A stretch of DNA of 55,938 nt from an uncultured Collinsella sp. (GCA_958350755.1 CATWID010000010.1:1-55938); one strand, 5' to 3'; counted from the first letter of the stretch, positions 34,507-44,056 are shown. Notes: generated from the sequence alone by a model not told the origin. Program-made: numbers and translations.

Positions 34507-35205
34507 CTAGCGCTTATCCCTCCGGGACAAAAGAAGTGCGGCTATAAATGCGATGATTGCAAGTGTCAGCAACACCAAAAGCAACGTGAGCGTGTTGTCG
34601 CCTGTTGCCACCAGACCAAGCAAACCGGGCTTCTTGCTGTCAGCAGACTGCACGGGAATCTTCTCGCCGTCGTCCTCGGCGGTGATTTGCCAGCGAATGG
34701 TCTTGTTTGCGTCGGCAAGCTCGTTGCCCACCGACGTCGGAACACTTAGCTGCAGGTTAAGCACCGTGCTGCCATCGCTCGTAAACGTTGCGACCTGCGT
34801 GGGATAGACAAACACGCTGCCCGGCGTTCCCGTCTGGAGCCAACCGGCAGACGCATCGCCCGCCGACGCCGTTAGGGTAATGGGCGACAGCATATGTGCC
34901 GTCTCGTGATCGACAACGGCCCGCACAAACACGCGTACCTGGGACTTTACGCCCGTGGCACAAACCTCAATCTGCTGCTCGCGCACATCGCCGGGCATTA
35001 GATCTTTAAAGGCTGGAAACAGATCGGGCTCCCCTGAGGAGCCCGTCGCCCCCGAGACCGTCAGCTGGCGCGTATTTCCGTCATACGCAATCGCGGGCGT
35101 ATCGGCGAACGCACGGGCAGGAACGGCGAGCGCGACCACGCAGAAAATGGCCGCGACCACACAACGCAAGGAACGCGCAACGTCTTTGAAAATCGGAAAA
35201 GCCAT
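34507..35205 (-). CDS. Surface protein with signal peptide and sortase-like LVATG tail
   Basis: About 232 residues. A signal peptide (about residues 1-34, ending ARAFADTP), an extracytoplasmic beta-rich domain, then GLLGLVATGDNTLTLLLV, a hydrophobic helix and a basic end SRRDKR. That is the plan of a sortase substrate, but the motif is LVATG instead of LPxTG. ATG 35205 lies 2 nt after the stop of the previous gene. It is the last gene of the SipW locus and a candidate wall anchor for the fibre (inference). Confidence 0.75.
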   Translation of the reverse strand: MAFPIFKDVARSLRCVVAAIFCVVALAVPARAFADTPAIAYDGNTRQLTVSGATGSSGEPDLFPAFKDLMPGDVREQQIEVCATGVKSQVRVFVRAVVDHETAHMLSPITLTASAGDASAGWLQTGTPGSVFVYPTQVATFTSDGSTVLNLQLSVPTSVGNELADANKTIRWQITAEDDGEKIPVQSADSKKPGLLGLVATGDNTLTLLLVLLTLAIIAFIAALLLSRRDKR

Positions 35206-35207
35206 GC

Positions 35208-35777
35208 TTACGTACCCCCATGCGGCGGCACCAGCACGCCATCCTTGACCGTACAGCCCCATGCCTCTGTAACTGCGTCATCGGGCGTGGACTGAATTGC
35301 CTGGGTCGAAATGTCGACGACCAGGTTCTTGCCATCCGCCTTCCTCTCAGTCACGCTCTTGATGAGCACGCCGGTTTTGTCCATCGGCGCAACGGAAGAT
35401 GTCCAATAGTAGAATCCGTCGGACGCGACAACCCAAGACGAGGCGGTGTTAGAAGCAGATGCCTTGGACACACTGCCCCACGCAATGACGTAGTCGGTGC
35501 CGGCAACTGGTTCATCCCACAGGCGCGCGCCATTCTGGTCCTGCCAGTAGATATCCACCGCAACACGCAGGTATGCCGGGGCCGAGCCGTTGTTTGTAAT
35601 CATGACGTTGCTCTTCACATTGCCATCGAGCTTCTCATCTACCGAGGGCGCCACCGAACCAAAACCAAACTCGTTGACCAGCACGCCCGTAACCGAAAGC
35701 CACGCAAAGGTACCGGCAGCGCCAGCCAACAGGAGAACGCCAACAAGGAGGGCGACGATTTGCTTGCGCTTAGTCAT
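35208..35777 (-). CDS. SipW-dependent-type secreted protein (short, copy C)
   Basis: About 189 residues. The N-terminus (MTKRKQIVALLVGVLLLAGA then AGTFAWLSVT) matches the SipW-type signal peptide of TasA/CalY-like proteins. The remainder has NNGSAPAYLRVAVDIYW, a motif of that group. It starts 1 nt after the stop of the 1824-residue protein, so it is translationally coupled. Proposed role: minor fibre or cap subunit (inference). Confidence 0.75.
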   Translation of the reverse strand: MTKRKQIVALLVGVLLLAGAAGTFAWLSVTGVLVNEFGFGSVAPSVDEKLDGNVKSNVMITNNGSAPAYLRVAVDIYWQDQNGARLWDEPVAGTDYVIAWGSVSKASASNTASSWVVASDGFYYWTSSVAPMDKTGVLIKSVTERKADGKNLVVDISTQAIQSTPDDAVTEAWGCTVKDGVLVPPHGGT

Positions 35778-35778
35778 C

Positions 35779-38700
35779 CTAGTCCTCCTTCTTCAGCGTG
35801 CCGTTTTTCCAAACATTCTTGGCGCGCGAGCCACCATCGACCCATTTGTCATTCGCGCGCGTGTTGACGCACGTCACCACGGTGTCGCCCGCACTCGAGG
35901 CAGACGAGATGATGAGCTCGGCAGATTTGCCGGGCGCCTTGCCCGGCGTACTCAGTTCACCCTCGTAGCGCCATGCCCAAGCCGTGTCTTCCTCGACGGT
36001 ATAGGTGCCCGCCGGAGCAGCAAATTGCACGCTGCCGACATACCAGACCTCACCGTTTTCGTCGCGCTGCTCGCTAACTTTCACCTCGACCATGCGCGTC
36101 TCGGCAGGAGAACCCTCCGACGCCTTTCGCGTTACCTTAAAGCGGAACGTTTGCCCCATTGCGCTGGCGTCGGTAGTCTTTTTAACGATCGTCAGCGCAT
36201 GATTCTGGGTAAATTTGAACACGGCATTACCGGGACCTTGCTCGCCTTCGCCTGTCTTCTTGGACTCCAGGCGGTTGACCAGGTCGAACGAGCCGCCACC
36301 CGAACCCAGACTGTAGAGCGAGACAAACTTGCCGTTCACAGGCTTTTCCGCCGCAGAAACGCCCCCTGCACCAGGGCCGTAGCTTGCCTGCGTTACCGTA
36401 ACAGTCAGTTGCGTCCCCATAAACGGCTTGGCAAAGCAGACCTTAAACGGCGCATTGTCGGCACTGTCACCGACGGTGTTGGCCGCGGCGGGATCGAGCA
36501 GCCACTTAAGCTGCGCGGTCATAGTTACGGGGCTCGCGGGATCAGACGTATCGTTGGCAACCACGCGATACGTCACAGGATACAGGTCCATGTCACCCTT
36601 GACTGGCTCGCCCTTGAACTCATCCCAAGACTTTGCAGTGCCATCGGCACCCACATATCGCCACTCCAAGAAGAGCTCGCGCTTATCGCCATTGGCAGCA
36701 GCCTGTTCATCGAGCAGCGCGACGATCTTGGAGTGGGCGTCCGGGTCGTACGCCACGGATTTTTGCTCCATCACAGGATTGCCGTCGTTGTCGTAGACAG
36801 GGTTGCCGCTCTCGTTCATTTTGGGAACATCGACCGTGTAGACAAAGCCAGGCTTACCGTCCTGCGCGCGCTCGTCGCCCGAGTCGACCGTCGCCGTAAA
36901 GATGACCGCCCCGTCGACGCTGTGATAGCGCACCTTATACGGCGTGACCTTGTACACCGCGGTATACGTCGCGCCCTTAAAGGGTTCACTACCCTCGAGG
37001 GGATACTTATCGTCTTCGGTCATCAGAGTGTATTTACTATCGGATTCATAGTCACGCGACCAGCCGACAAAGTCGTACTTGGTGCCATCCTTGCCGACAA
37101 CCTCAGCTGCAGCTCTTACTTCCAGCGAAATTTGATCGCCAGAGTCGGTGCGCGAAAGAGAACGCACGGAATCGGGGTTATCCAGATTGGCATCGATATT
37201 CGATTGGACAATTACCGCGCTGGCACGGTAGACCGGGTACAGCTCCATGGGGGCGTTAACCACAGTGTTTGTATTCACCATGGGGAGGCCGTCCGACCAA
37301 ACGACATAACCGTTGCCGGATGCCGGTTTAGTTTCCGTCCAGCCTACGAAGGCATTGTATGCGTTCGTTGCAGCATCGATGTCGCCAACGTTATACGTCG
37401 GCAGCGGGATGCCGTCCTTAAGGCTGCCGAGCGTATCGCCCTGCTGGGCTACCTTGCCATCCACATCTTTGGCATTGAGATGGTACACGACCGCCAACGG
37501 CGAATAGTACGCCACAAATGTATAGGCTCCGCCGGGTTCCACCTGATAGGAATACGAGTTATCGCCGTTAGGTTCGATCTCTTCAACTTCGCCATTCGGA
37601 AGCTCGATCTCAACCTTCTGCAACTTATACAGCTCACCGCCTGCTTTATAAACCGGAGTCGTGACGTCAGGGGTCACCGTTGCCGTAGCAGGGTCGGTGT
37701 CCGCGTTGATAACGGGAGCGATGTTGTAGCTAGGCACATTGACCTTGTCCGTGCCATCGAAACCTGCGCGATGCAGGTTGGTGGTGTACCTAACGTCGTA
37801 CTTCGCGTACACCGGATAGGCATCCTGACACTGGGTGACCTTGAAATCTGGTTTCACCAGATACGGTGCGGCCTTATCCGGGTCAGAAGTGGTGAATTTA
37901 TCGTCCTTGACATCGTAGATATAATTCCAGACGGGAGAACCCATCTGGACCTCGGCGGTCGAAATCCAGCCCAGGAACTTATAGCCCGGCACGGCCATGT
38001 CGGCATCGGTCGGGGAAGCTTCGAGGGTCAGGGGGCTCTCATACGATCCCTTCTCACCATCTTCTGGCTTTTCGGCCACTTTAACCGACTTATTAACATG
38101 CGGGTAGTAATACGTGAACGTCGGATCCGCCCCGTTCACCTTGGTCTGCAGCAAATTACTCTCATAGCGCCGCGTGGCAGTCCTCACGACATTATCGCCC
38201 TTGTTGTAGAAATTAACGTCCGTGGTAATCATCGCGCGAACGTAGTACTTCTTATCTGTACGCACCATGCTCTCGATGGGATTTTTCACATATGTCCAAT
38301 ATTCACCATCGCGCTCAAGCGTCCAGAAATTCAGGCGATAGCGATCATTCACCGGTTTGACCGTTACGTTCAGCGAAGCCGAAGTCCAAGTATCGCTTAG
38401 CGTTGCAGCGCCTGGAAAATCGGTATCGGCATAGAGGTTTTTTAGAGTATCGGCTCCCGTATCGTTTTTAACGTTGTGCGAGTACGCGTTAAGGGGACTC
38501 ACGACAAGGGTTTCCTTCGTGAAGCACGTGCCACACGTTTCATAACTATTCCCTATACCGTGGTCAACATGCTCCGGGCCCCAGTGGACGACGTTTTCAC
38601 GCACGAAGGTACTACCGACGTTTTCCTCAAAGGGCGTTTGATAGCGATTCCAAACGGAACAAAGTAGCTTGCTGTCCGTAAACTCATGGTTGGTATAAGC

Positions 38701-41253
38701 CCGAACGTAATAATCCACGCGGTACTCAAAGCGGGCGATGTAGGTATGTGGCACGGTTAGATCGACATCGGCAGGGAGTGTATAGCTGGGGTCGCGGCTT
38801 ACGCGCACCTCGAGCGGGGCATCCTCGGTTCCCTTGTTTTCGTACCAACCCAAGAAGCGATAGCCGTCGGGCAGCTTGCCGCCATCGGACAGGGGCATAC
38901 CGTCCGTGTTGCACACCTGTACCGTGTAGACGCTGGTGCCGCCCCCGGCAGTCTTGACGTCGACTTTGGTTTTGCCCACGCCAACGCGCTGGCTCACATC
39001 ATTGAGCGCGTCCTGCTCATTGCCCTCGAACACAGTTATGATGTTCGACACGTAGTCGCTGTACACGGGATAGAAGTCGGTTGGACGGACAACAATGATC
39101 TCGCTACCCGCAGGATAAAAAGCTCCCTGATTTTTAAGCTCGGATAACTTATCCGAAGTGATGGCGGCATAGGCGCCGTTCATACCTTCCTCGCTGCTAG
39201 GCTGCGTGGTCCAGCCGATAAATGTCGCGGTAGCGGAAAGCCCCTCGCGGTCTTCGGGAGCCGCGGGCGTCAAACCCACGCCGTAGCGATACCAATCAGT
39301 GGACTTGTCGTGCGCGGCACCGGTTTTCCGATCAAGCGTCTCACCCTTAACGTTATAGAACAGCACCTGCGCCTCGTATGAAGCGATAAAGAGGTCGTTA
39401 CCCTTGAAGCCGAATTTTTCATCGACGCCGCTTCCGTTGTCGGCGGTGTAGGTCGAAGCCTTATCGTGGGCCGTGTTCTCCTCGACGCGCTTGTCAGCAT
39501 CGACAGCAGCAGCATCGGTCTTGCCGTTAAACCAGGCGTTATCGGCATCGATACGGTTCACATTGACTCCGGACTCGCGGAACCAGCCCATGAAGCGATA
39601 ACCGCCGTTGGCATCGGTCAAGCCCTTGGGCTTTGCGGAGGTTTCCTGCCTAAACGTCACCGATGTATCGCCCTGGGCCAAGCCCTGGGCCGTTCCCGCC
39701 AGCACAGCGCTCACGGCAAAGATGTAGGGGTCCGAGGTCGCCTGATCAATACCAAGCTTGGTTGCCTCGATGGTCGCGGTGCCCGCGCCGGGAAAATCGG
39801 TCGTTGCCTTAACGCTCTGGCCATGCACGGGAATATTCAGTTTGTAATCCATCGCCCACTCATTGGCGTGCGTGCCACCCAGGGCCTCATCGTTAGCAGT
39901 CGAGCGTTTAGTACCGGCACAGAAATCATAGTCATGCTCTTCCCACAGCTCGCGCGTGGTGTAGCGCTCGTCGTCCCATGGACCATAGCCATCACCCTTG
40001 GTGGTGCCATCGCCGCCAAACGAGGGGATTTTCTTTTTGGCAGGGTTGCCCTGGCTGCTGCCTTTTAGGCTCACGCTCGGCTTAAAGTAGCACTCGGTGA
40101 CCGTGGCATCATCCTTGTTTGCACGCGCGGCAATGCCGCCCAGGTTCACATCGTTTTGGATGATGGGGATCACGGCGATGGGATTGTACTGACGCGAGCT
40201 CAAGTCGCCTGCAAAATGGCTGCGAACGAGCTCGTTGCCCTCGGCGGTCAAAATTCGGCCCGCCAGGCCGCCTGTCCACGCACGCGTCACGGCGACGACG
40301 CCCACATATGACGCGGCATAGCTGTAGCACTGCGCCGTCGAGAAGCAGTCAATAATCTTGGCCTCGCCCGCCATGCAGCCCACAAAACCCGAGGCGTACA
40401 CGTTGTTGCCGCCCAGGGCGCCAATGGCCACGTCGTACTTATTGGTGACGTCGGTCATGCCAATCGAGCCATCGTCTTTGCGCGTAGGCGTAACGCGGCA
40501 GTACTCAATCGTCGAATTTGTAACGTAGCCGGCAAACGCCGCCATATACAGACCCTCACCGCCGAGCGCCTGCACGCCCGAGGTCGTGTTGTTAACGGCG
40601 CGGCCACCACGTACCTCGCAGTTATAGAGGGTACAGCCGTCGAGCTCGCCGGCGATGAGACCGCCCTCAAAGCCTGCGTTGGTAATGAGGTTGAGAGCAT
40701 TGTTGGCGCAGGTCACGTGCAGCGTGCTCTCCATGACCATAACGTTTTCGAAACGCGTTTTGACGGCCTTGCCCACGATAATGCCACCGCGGAAGTCCGC
40801 CCACACGTTGGCGTCCTTGACCAGGAAGTTTTTGATGGTGGCGCCGTTGGTCTCGGCAAAAAATCCCGTATCGCGCTCGGGGTCAAAAGCGTCTTTATCG
40901 TAGTTCAGGCCCTCAACGGCGTGGTTTTGACCATCGAACACGCCCTTAAACGGATGCTCCTTGTTGCCAAACGACAGATGCTTAACGGTGTCTGCAACGA
41001 TGGTTTTCATGTCGTCGCTGTCGAGCTCAATGTCGTTATCGAGATAAACGTGCCAGCCGGACGTATCGCGCTCGCGCGACAGCGCCACACACGACAAAAA
41101 GTCAGCCTCGTTTTTGATGTGGAATTCGATTTTGGCCTCGGGCACATCCTCGGCATGCACCACCGTTGGCAGCGCCATAACGCAGCAAAGGGCAATCGCT
41201 GCGACGGCAACCAGCCTGCTAAGCATACCCCGGTTCATATTCTTGATCTTCAT
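35779..41253 (-). CDS. Giant 1824-residue secreted surface protein with InlB-B-type repeats
   Basis: Signal peptide (about 1-34, ending VVHAEDV). About 40-400 is Gly/Asn-rich with repeated GG(L/I)AG turns (GGIIVGKA, GGLIAGEL, GGLAGRIL), suggesting a beta-helix or GLUG-type domain. About 480-1570 carries at least six F(x)GW repeats (FMGWF, FIGWT, FLGWY, FLGWI, FVGWT, FVGWS), as in InlB B-repeats or Flg_new domains. About 1690-1800 is a Cna-B-like domain, and the end is DKWVDGGSRAKNVWKNG. No LPxTG motif. Neighbours are SipW-type substrates, so it is probably a fibre-associated adhesin or scaffold (inference). Confidence 0.85.
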   Translation of the reverse strand: MKIKNMNRGMLSRLVAVAAIALCCVMALPTVVHAEDVPEAKIEFHIKNEADFLSCVALSRERDTSGWHVYLDNDIELDSDDMKTIVADTVKHLSFGNKEHPFKGVFDGQNHAVEGLNYDKDAFDPERDTGFFAETNGATIKNFLVKDANVWADFRGGIIVGKAVKTRFENVMVMESTLHVTCANNALNLITNAGFEGGLIAGELDGCTLYNCEVRGGRAVNNTTSGVQALGGEGLYMAAFAGYVTNSTIEYCRVTPTRKDDGSIGMTDVTNKYDVAIGALGGNNVYASGFVGCMAGEAKIIDCFSTAQCYSYAASYVGVVAVTRAWTGGLAGRILTAEGNELVRSHFAGDLSSRQYNPIAVIPIIQNDVNLGGIAARANKDDATVTECYFKPSVSLKGSSQGNPAKKKIPSFGGDGTTKGDGYGPWDDERYTTRELWEEHDYDFCAGTKRSTANDEALGGTHANEWAMDYKLNIPVHGQSVKATTDFPGAGTATIEATKLGIDQATSDPYIFAVSAVLAGTAQGLAQGDTSVTFRQETSAKPKGLTDANGGYRFMGWFRESGVNVNRIDADNAWFNGKTDAAAVDADKRVEENTAHDKASTYTADNGSGVDEKFGFKGNDLFIASYEAQVLFYNVKGETLDRKTGAAHDKSTDWYRYGVGLTPAAPEDREGLSATATFIGWTTQPSSEEGMNGAYAAITSDKLSELKNQGAFYPAGSEIIVVRPTDFYPVYSDYVSNIITVFEGNEQDALNDVSQRVGVGKTKVDVKTAGGGTSVYTVQVCNTDGMPLSDGGKLPDGYRFLGWYENKGTEDAPLEVRVSRDPSYTLPADVDLTVPHTYIARFEYRVDYYVRAYTNHEFTDSKLLCSVWNRYQTPFEENVGSTFVRENVVHWGPEHVDHGIGNSYETCGTCFTKETLVVSPLNAYSHNVKNDTGADTLKNLYADTDFPGAATLSDTWTSASLNVTVKPVNDRYRLNFWTLERDGEYWTYVKNPIESMVRTDKKYYVRAMITTDVNFYNKGDNVVRTATRRYESNLLQTKVNGADPTFTYYYPHVNKSVKVAEKPEDGEKGSYESPLTLEASPTDADMAVPGYKFLGWISTAEVQMGSPVWNYIYDVKDDKFTTSDPDKAAPYLVKPDFKVTQCQDAYPVYAKYDVRYTTNLHRAGFDGTDKVNVPSYNIAPVINADTDPATATVTPDVTTPVYKAGGELYKLQKVEIELPNGEVEEIEPNGDNSYSYQVEPGGAYTFVAYYSPLAVVYHLNAKDVDGKVAQQGDTLGSLKDGIPLPTYNVGDIDAATNAYNAFVGWTETKPASGNGYVVWSDGLPMVNTNTVVNAPMELYPVYRASAVIVQSNIDANLDNPDSVRSLSRTDSGDQISLEVRAAAEVVGKDGTKYDFVGWSRDYESDSKYTLMTEDDKYPLEGSEPFKGATYTAVYKVTPYKVRYHSVDGAVIFTATVDSGDERAQDGKPGFVYTVDVPKMNESGNPVYDNDGNPVMEQKSVAYDPDAHSKIVALLDEQAAANGDKRELFLEWRYVGADGTAKSWDEFKGEPVKGDMDLYPVTYRVVANDTSDPASPVTMTAQLKWLLDPAAANTVGDSADNAPFKVCFAKPFMGTQLTVTVTQASYGPGAGGVSAAEKPVNGKFVSLYSLGSGGGSFDLVNRLESKKTGEGEQGPGNAVFKFTQNHALTIVKKTTDASAMGQTFRFKVTRKASEGSPAETRMVEVKVSEQRDENGEVWYVGSVQFAAPAGTYTVEEDTAWAWRYEGELSTPGKAPGKSAELIISSASSAGDTVVTCVNTRANDKWVDGGSRAKNVWKNGTLKKED

Positions 41254-41256
41254 AGG

Positions 41257-41904
41257 CTAGTTCGCCTCCGGCCAACCCACAACGTCAAGTACGTCGAGGG
41301 CGGTATCGCTTGTCTGCTGGTTTTTGGCCTGCACGGCCTGAACATCGATATCGAGCTTGAATGAGCCGCCGCGCGCGGCATCGTGGTAGTCGCCCACAAA
41401 TCGCAGCGAGTCCATAAGGCTTTCCGTCATGGCGCCGGGGTCGAGCGTGCCGCCACGCCCGGCCAATCCACGGTAGTAGTACCACCCATCGCCGCCGTCG
41501 ATCCACGGGGACCCCTCGTCCGCGTTCACATGAAACGCAACGCTGCCCGAAGCATCCGCGCTCGAACCGTCGGGCGCCACCGACGTCATGTGCAGACGCG
41601 CGCGAACGTACTCAGGCTGCGTGCCGACGTTCTCCACGCGCACAATGCGGCTGATGTCAGAACCCCCGGCCTTGGTGTCGGGATAGTCCCCGTGCTCGTT
41701 GGGCTCAAACGGAATCTCCTCGCCCTGCTCGTTGAGGGTGTATTCGCAGACTCGTACCTTCACGCTGCCAAACGATAGAACGTTGTTCGCCGGAACCATA
41801 TCAACGGTAAAAGCCAGCGTGCCGCACAGGCACGCCAGGGCCAACAGCGCCATCGCGGCAAGCGCCAAGGTGCGTTTCTGATTGTCGGAAAGATTATTGA
41901 GCAT
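41257..41904 (-). CDS. SipW-dependent-type secreted protein (copy B)
   Basis: About 215 residues. N-terminal SipW-type leader (TLALAAMALLALACLCGTLA followed by FTVDMVPANNVLSFG). The body has RIVRVENVGTQPEYVRARLHM, the pattern seen in camelysin/TasA-like proteins. It ends 3 bp before the giant protein's ATG. It follows the hairpin 41938-41981, so it may be expressed less than the gene before it. Function by context: matrix/fibre subunit. Confidence 0.75.
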   Translation of the reverse strand: MLNNLSDNQKRTLALAAMALLALACLCGTLAFTVDMVPANNVLSFGSVKVRVCEYTLNEQGEEIPFEPNEHGDYPDTKAGGSDISRIVRVENVGTQPEYVRARLHMTSVAPDGSSADASGSVAFHVNADEGSPWIDGGDGWYYYRGLAGRGGTLDPGAMTESLMDSLRFVGDYHDAARGGSFKLDIDVQAVQAKNQQTSDTALDVLDVVGWPEAN

Positions 41905-41937
41905 TACGTTCGCCAGTCGTCGATAAAAAGGGGGACC

Positions 41938-41981
41938 GAGATCCCGGCCCGAATATAGGGGTGGGGGCGGGCCGGGATCTC
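41938..41981 (-). terminator. Attenuator-like hairpin inside the SipW locus
   Basis: A 13-bp stem (GAGATCCCGGCCC, 41938-41950, with 41969-41981) is followed on the minus strand by CCCCCTTTTT. It separates the first TasA-like gene from the rest of the locus and could let that gene be made in excess, as for a major subunit. Confidence 0.7.
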
Positions 41982-41996
41982 AGTGGGGGGGTGGGG

Positions 41997-42689
41997 TTAC
42001 TGCTGCAACTTGGCAGCCCAGGCCTTGGCAGCAGTCAAAGCAGACGCAGACGAACCCTCAGTAGTGTTATCTGCTGCGTAAATAAAGCAGTTGACCTTCA
42101 TCGTGGCAGGATTGGCGAAATCCTTTTGCTCAGTCTCCTTGGGCGTAGTCACCTGGTCGAACAGCTGACCGGTCCACTTGTCCTCGGTCTTGCTGGCAAT
42201 AAGCGGAGTGGCCTCGGTCTCATTGCCAACATAAACGAAAAGGCCACCGAGATAATGAGTCGGTTCGCCCTCAACAGCGGTCGCCTCAACGGCCTTCCAA
42301 CCCTTGTTAATGGTGAAGTAAGTCGTCTTGGAATCAGCAGTCCCAGCAGACGCTGTCTCGTTCTTCACGAAAACGTACACATAAGCGTTTTCGGACCCCT
42401 TGCCAATACCGACATTAGGATTCTTAGGAACAGACACGCCAGGGGCGAGCTTGGAGTCCGCAACCCAGTTAGTCTCGGTCAGATTGCCGTTGACCTTAGT
42501 CTTGTCATCCGGAATCGGCTGATCCGGATTATCAGGATTAGTGGTGGGGTGGTTGATGCCCGCAGTAGTGAAGTTGTTGGTCAGGCTCGACTGCGCCGTC
42601 AGCCATGCATAGGTACCCACGCCGGCAGCCAGCACCAACAGCAACAGGGCGGCAATGATGCCGTAGCGCTTTTTCTTCTTGTTTTCCAT
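41997..42689 (-). CDS. TasA-like SipW-dependent protein (likely major subunit)
   Basis: About 230 residues. N-terminus MENKKKKRYGIIAALLLLVL then AAGVGTYAWLTAQS, a SipW-type signal peptide. The body is Thr/Asn-rich and contains AYVYVFVKNET, typical of the TasA/BsaA-type fold. ATG 42689 has RBS AAAGGAAGAG; an upstream ATG at 42725 is not supported. It is directly after the peptidase gene and directly before the hairpin at 41938, which suggests high expression. Confidence 0.8.
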   Translation of the reverse strand: MENKKKKRYGIIAALLLLVLAAGVGTYAWLTAQSSLTNNFTTAGINHPTTNPDNPDQPIPDDKTKVNGNLTETNWVADSKLAPGVSVPKNPNVGIGKGSENAYVYVFVKNETASAGTADSKTTYFTINKGWKAVEATAVEGEPTHYLGGLFVYVGNETEATPLIASKTEDKWTGQLFDQVTTPKETEQKDFANPATMKVNCFIYAADNTTEGSSASALTAAKAWAAKLQQ

Positions 42690-42759
42690 CGTTCTCTTCC
42701 TTTCGAGAATCGTTTTCCCCGGCAACGGCCCCTACCGCCGCCGACGCTTTTCCCTGCCG

Positions 42760-43317
42760 CTATGAACGCCGCTCCCTCGCATGCACGCGGGTATGCTTGC
42801 CCGCAGGCTCGTCGGGAACCATCCGATCGAGCACTATCGACGCCGCGACTAGCAGCGCCAGAACGGCCACCACAACAAGCAAACCGGGCATCGTCGTGCA
42901 ATATGCGTCAACGAAGCCCAGGTAAGGGACACAAAAAGAAACGACACCGATCACGCGTGAAAAAGGCGTCTGCTCGGCGTCGTGCATGATGGTTCCATCT
43001 GCATTTTTGTTTGCGATTCCCTGCGTGCTGATCGTCTGCGCCACAGGGTCGATCTCGTACACCTGGTGCGTCACCACGGCACCGTCCGACCGGTAAAAAG
43101 TTGCATTGTCACCCACAGCAATATCCGTTGGATCAACTTGGTGAACAAACACCATGGAGCCAACGGATAGCTCGGGCTCCATAGAACCCGAAAGCACTGC
43201 ATAGGGCGTGTATCCAAATGCACGAGGGACAAAAGAAACAACGGCAAGAGCCATGACGAGCGCAATCGCCAAGCTACTCAAAAGTGCAATAAATCGTTTG
43301 AGTCTACGCGCCGTCAA
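42760..43317 (-). CDS. sipW: SipW-type (S26B) signal peptidase I
   Basis: About 185 residues. N-terminal TM helix, catalytic Ser in VLSGSMEPELSVGS (about residue 44) and His in VVTHQVYEID (about 83), with a second TM helix near residues 145-168. Ser-His with no general-base Lys is the ER/archaeal S26B type, like B. subtilis SipW. It heads the locus and is followed by three proteins with matching leaders, so it most likely processes them at the membrane. Confidence 0.88.
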   Translation of the reverse strand: MTARRLKRFIALLSSLAIALVMALAVVSFVPRAFGYTPYAVLSGSMEPELSVGSMVFVHQVDPTDIAVGDNATFYRSDGAVVTHQVYEIDPVAQTISTQGIANKNADGTIMHDAEQTPFSRVIGVVSFCVPYLGFVDAYCTTMPGLLVVVAVLALLVAASIVLDRMVPDEPAGKHTRVHARERRS

Positions 43318-43719
43318 AGTGATAATTCACACCCCTTGAGGACCTATTCGACCCATCCAAAGGTCAGCAAGTTTCAACAGGAACCGCAAGGCGCTTTAAA
43401 AGTGAGTCCGAAATAAGCCAATTTGGAATCTTTTCGTAATAAAAACATAGCGATGTGCTACACATTTTTCAATGTTTTATCGCTAAATGCTACTTATTTT
43501 GGCGTAAGTGGTCATTTATCCCCAAATTAGTCTGTTTTATCCAATATCTGTGACTAACCCCCTACGCAACTTCCCCATAGAGGAATCGATTTTTTGCGAA
43601 ACTAAAATAATGGTACCCCCCCCCACATTAAAAATAATTGCTGGAAGTGCCATTTATTTCCGACCCCTTTTACTGGAGTTTTATGACAGCCCCATGTAGC
43701 TCGCAGCCCATAACCCTCT
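43318..43719. other. AT-rich promoter region of the SipW locus, with a C9 tract
   Basis: No gene seen. Features: nine C residues at 43616-43624 (G9 on the transcribed minus strand) flanked by AT-rich DNA, and interleaved inverted pairs AAAACAT/ATGTTTT (43441-43447 with 43471-43477) and TAGCGAT/ATCGCTA (43447-43453 with 43478-43484). The promoter of sipW must lie here, but I could not fix a -10/-35. Confidence 0.5.
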
Positions 43720-43986
43720 GAAAACCGTGTCCCAGAATTCGCTTGCGAAATGGGATGCGGTTTCCGCTTGTGGCCCCGTTGGGAAACCACATCCCACTCC
43801 GACTACAAATTCCGGGTCGCACTTTCCGCCAATGCCCTCAACCGGAAACGGCATCCCATTTCTCGACCGAATACTGGGATGTAGTTTCCACAGAGCTCTT
43901 CAACGGGAAACCGCATCCCATTCCAAAGGCAAATTCCGGGACGCATTTTCCGAAACCCCACCCATCCGGAAATCCCATCCCACTCC
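43720..43986. repeat. 62-bp tandem repeat, four copies plus a partial fifth
   Basis: Units start at 43720, 43782, 43844, 43906 and 43968 (exact 62-bp spacing). Each begins GGAAACCGCATCCCA or a variant, and later carries a variant of the inverse (TGGGATGCGGTTTCC in unit 1, TGGGATGTAGTTTCC in unit 3). Each unit is therefore an imperfect palindrome. 62 is not a multiple of 3, so it is not coding. Confidence 0.8.
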
Positions 43987-44056
43987 GCACACATCCGGGC
44001 ATAGAGCAATCAGCTTATTAGGCCTTCCATCAATAAAGGGGCGCCCTCGTGTCATG

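Noticed and set aside
35590..38400. 936-codon plus-strand ORF opposite the giant surface protein
   Set aside because: His/Arg/Val-rich antisense reading with no motif. The minus-strand protein has a signal peptide, repeats and operon context.
43720..43986. CRISPR array
   Set aside because: Repeats are directly adjacent 62-bp units without unique spacers between short identical repeats, and no cas genes are near.
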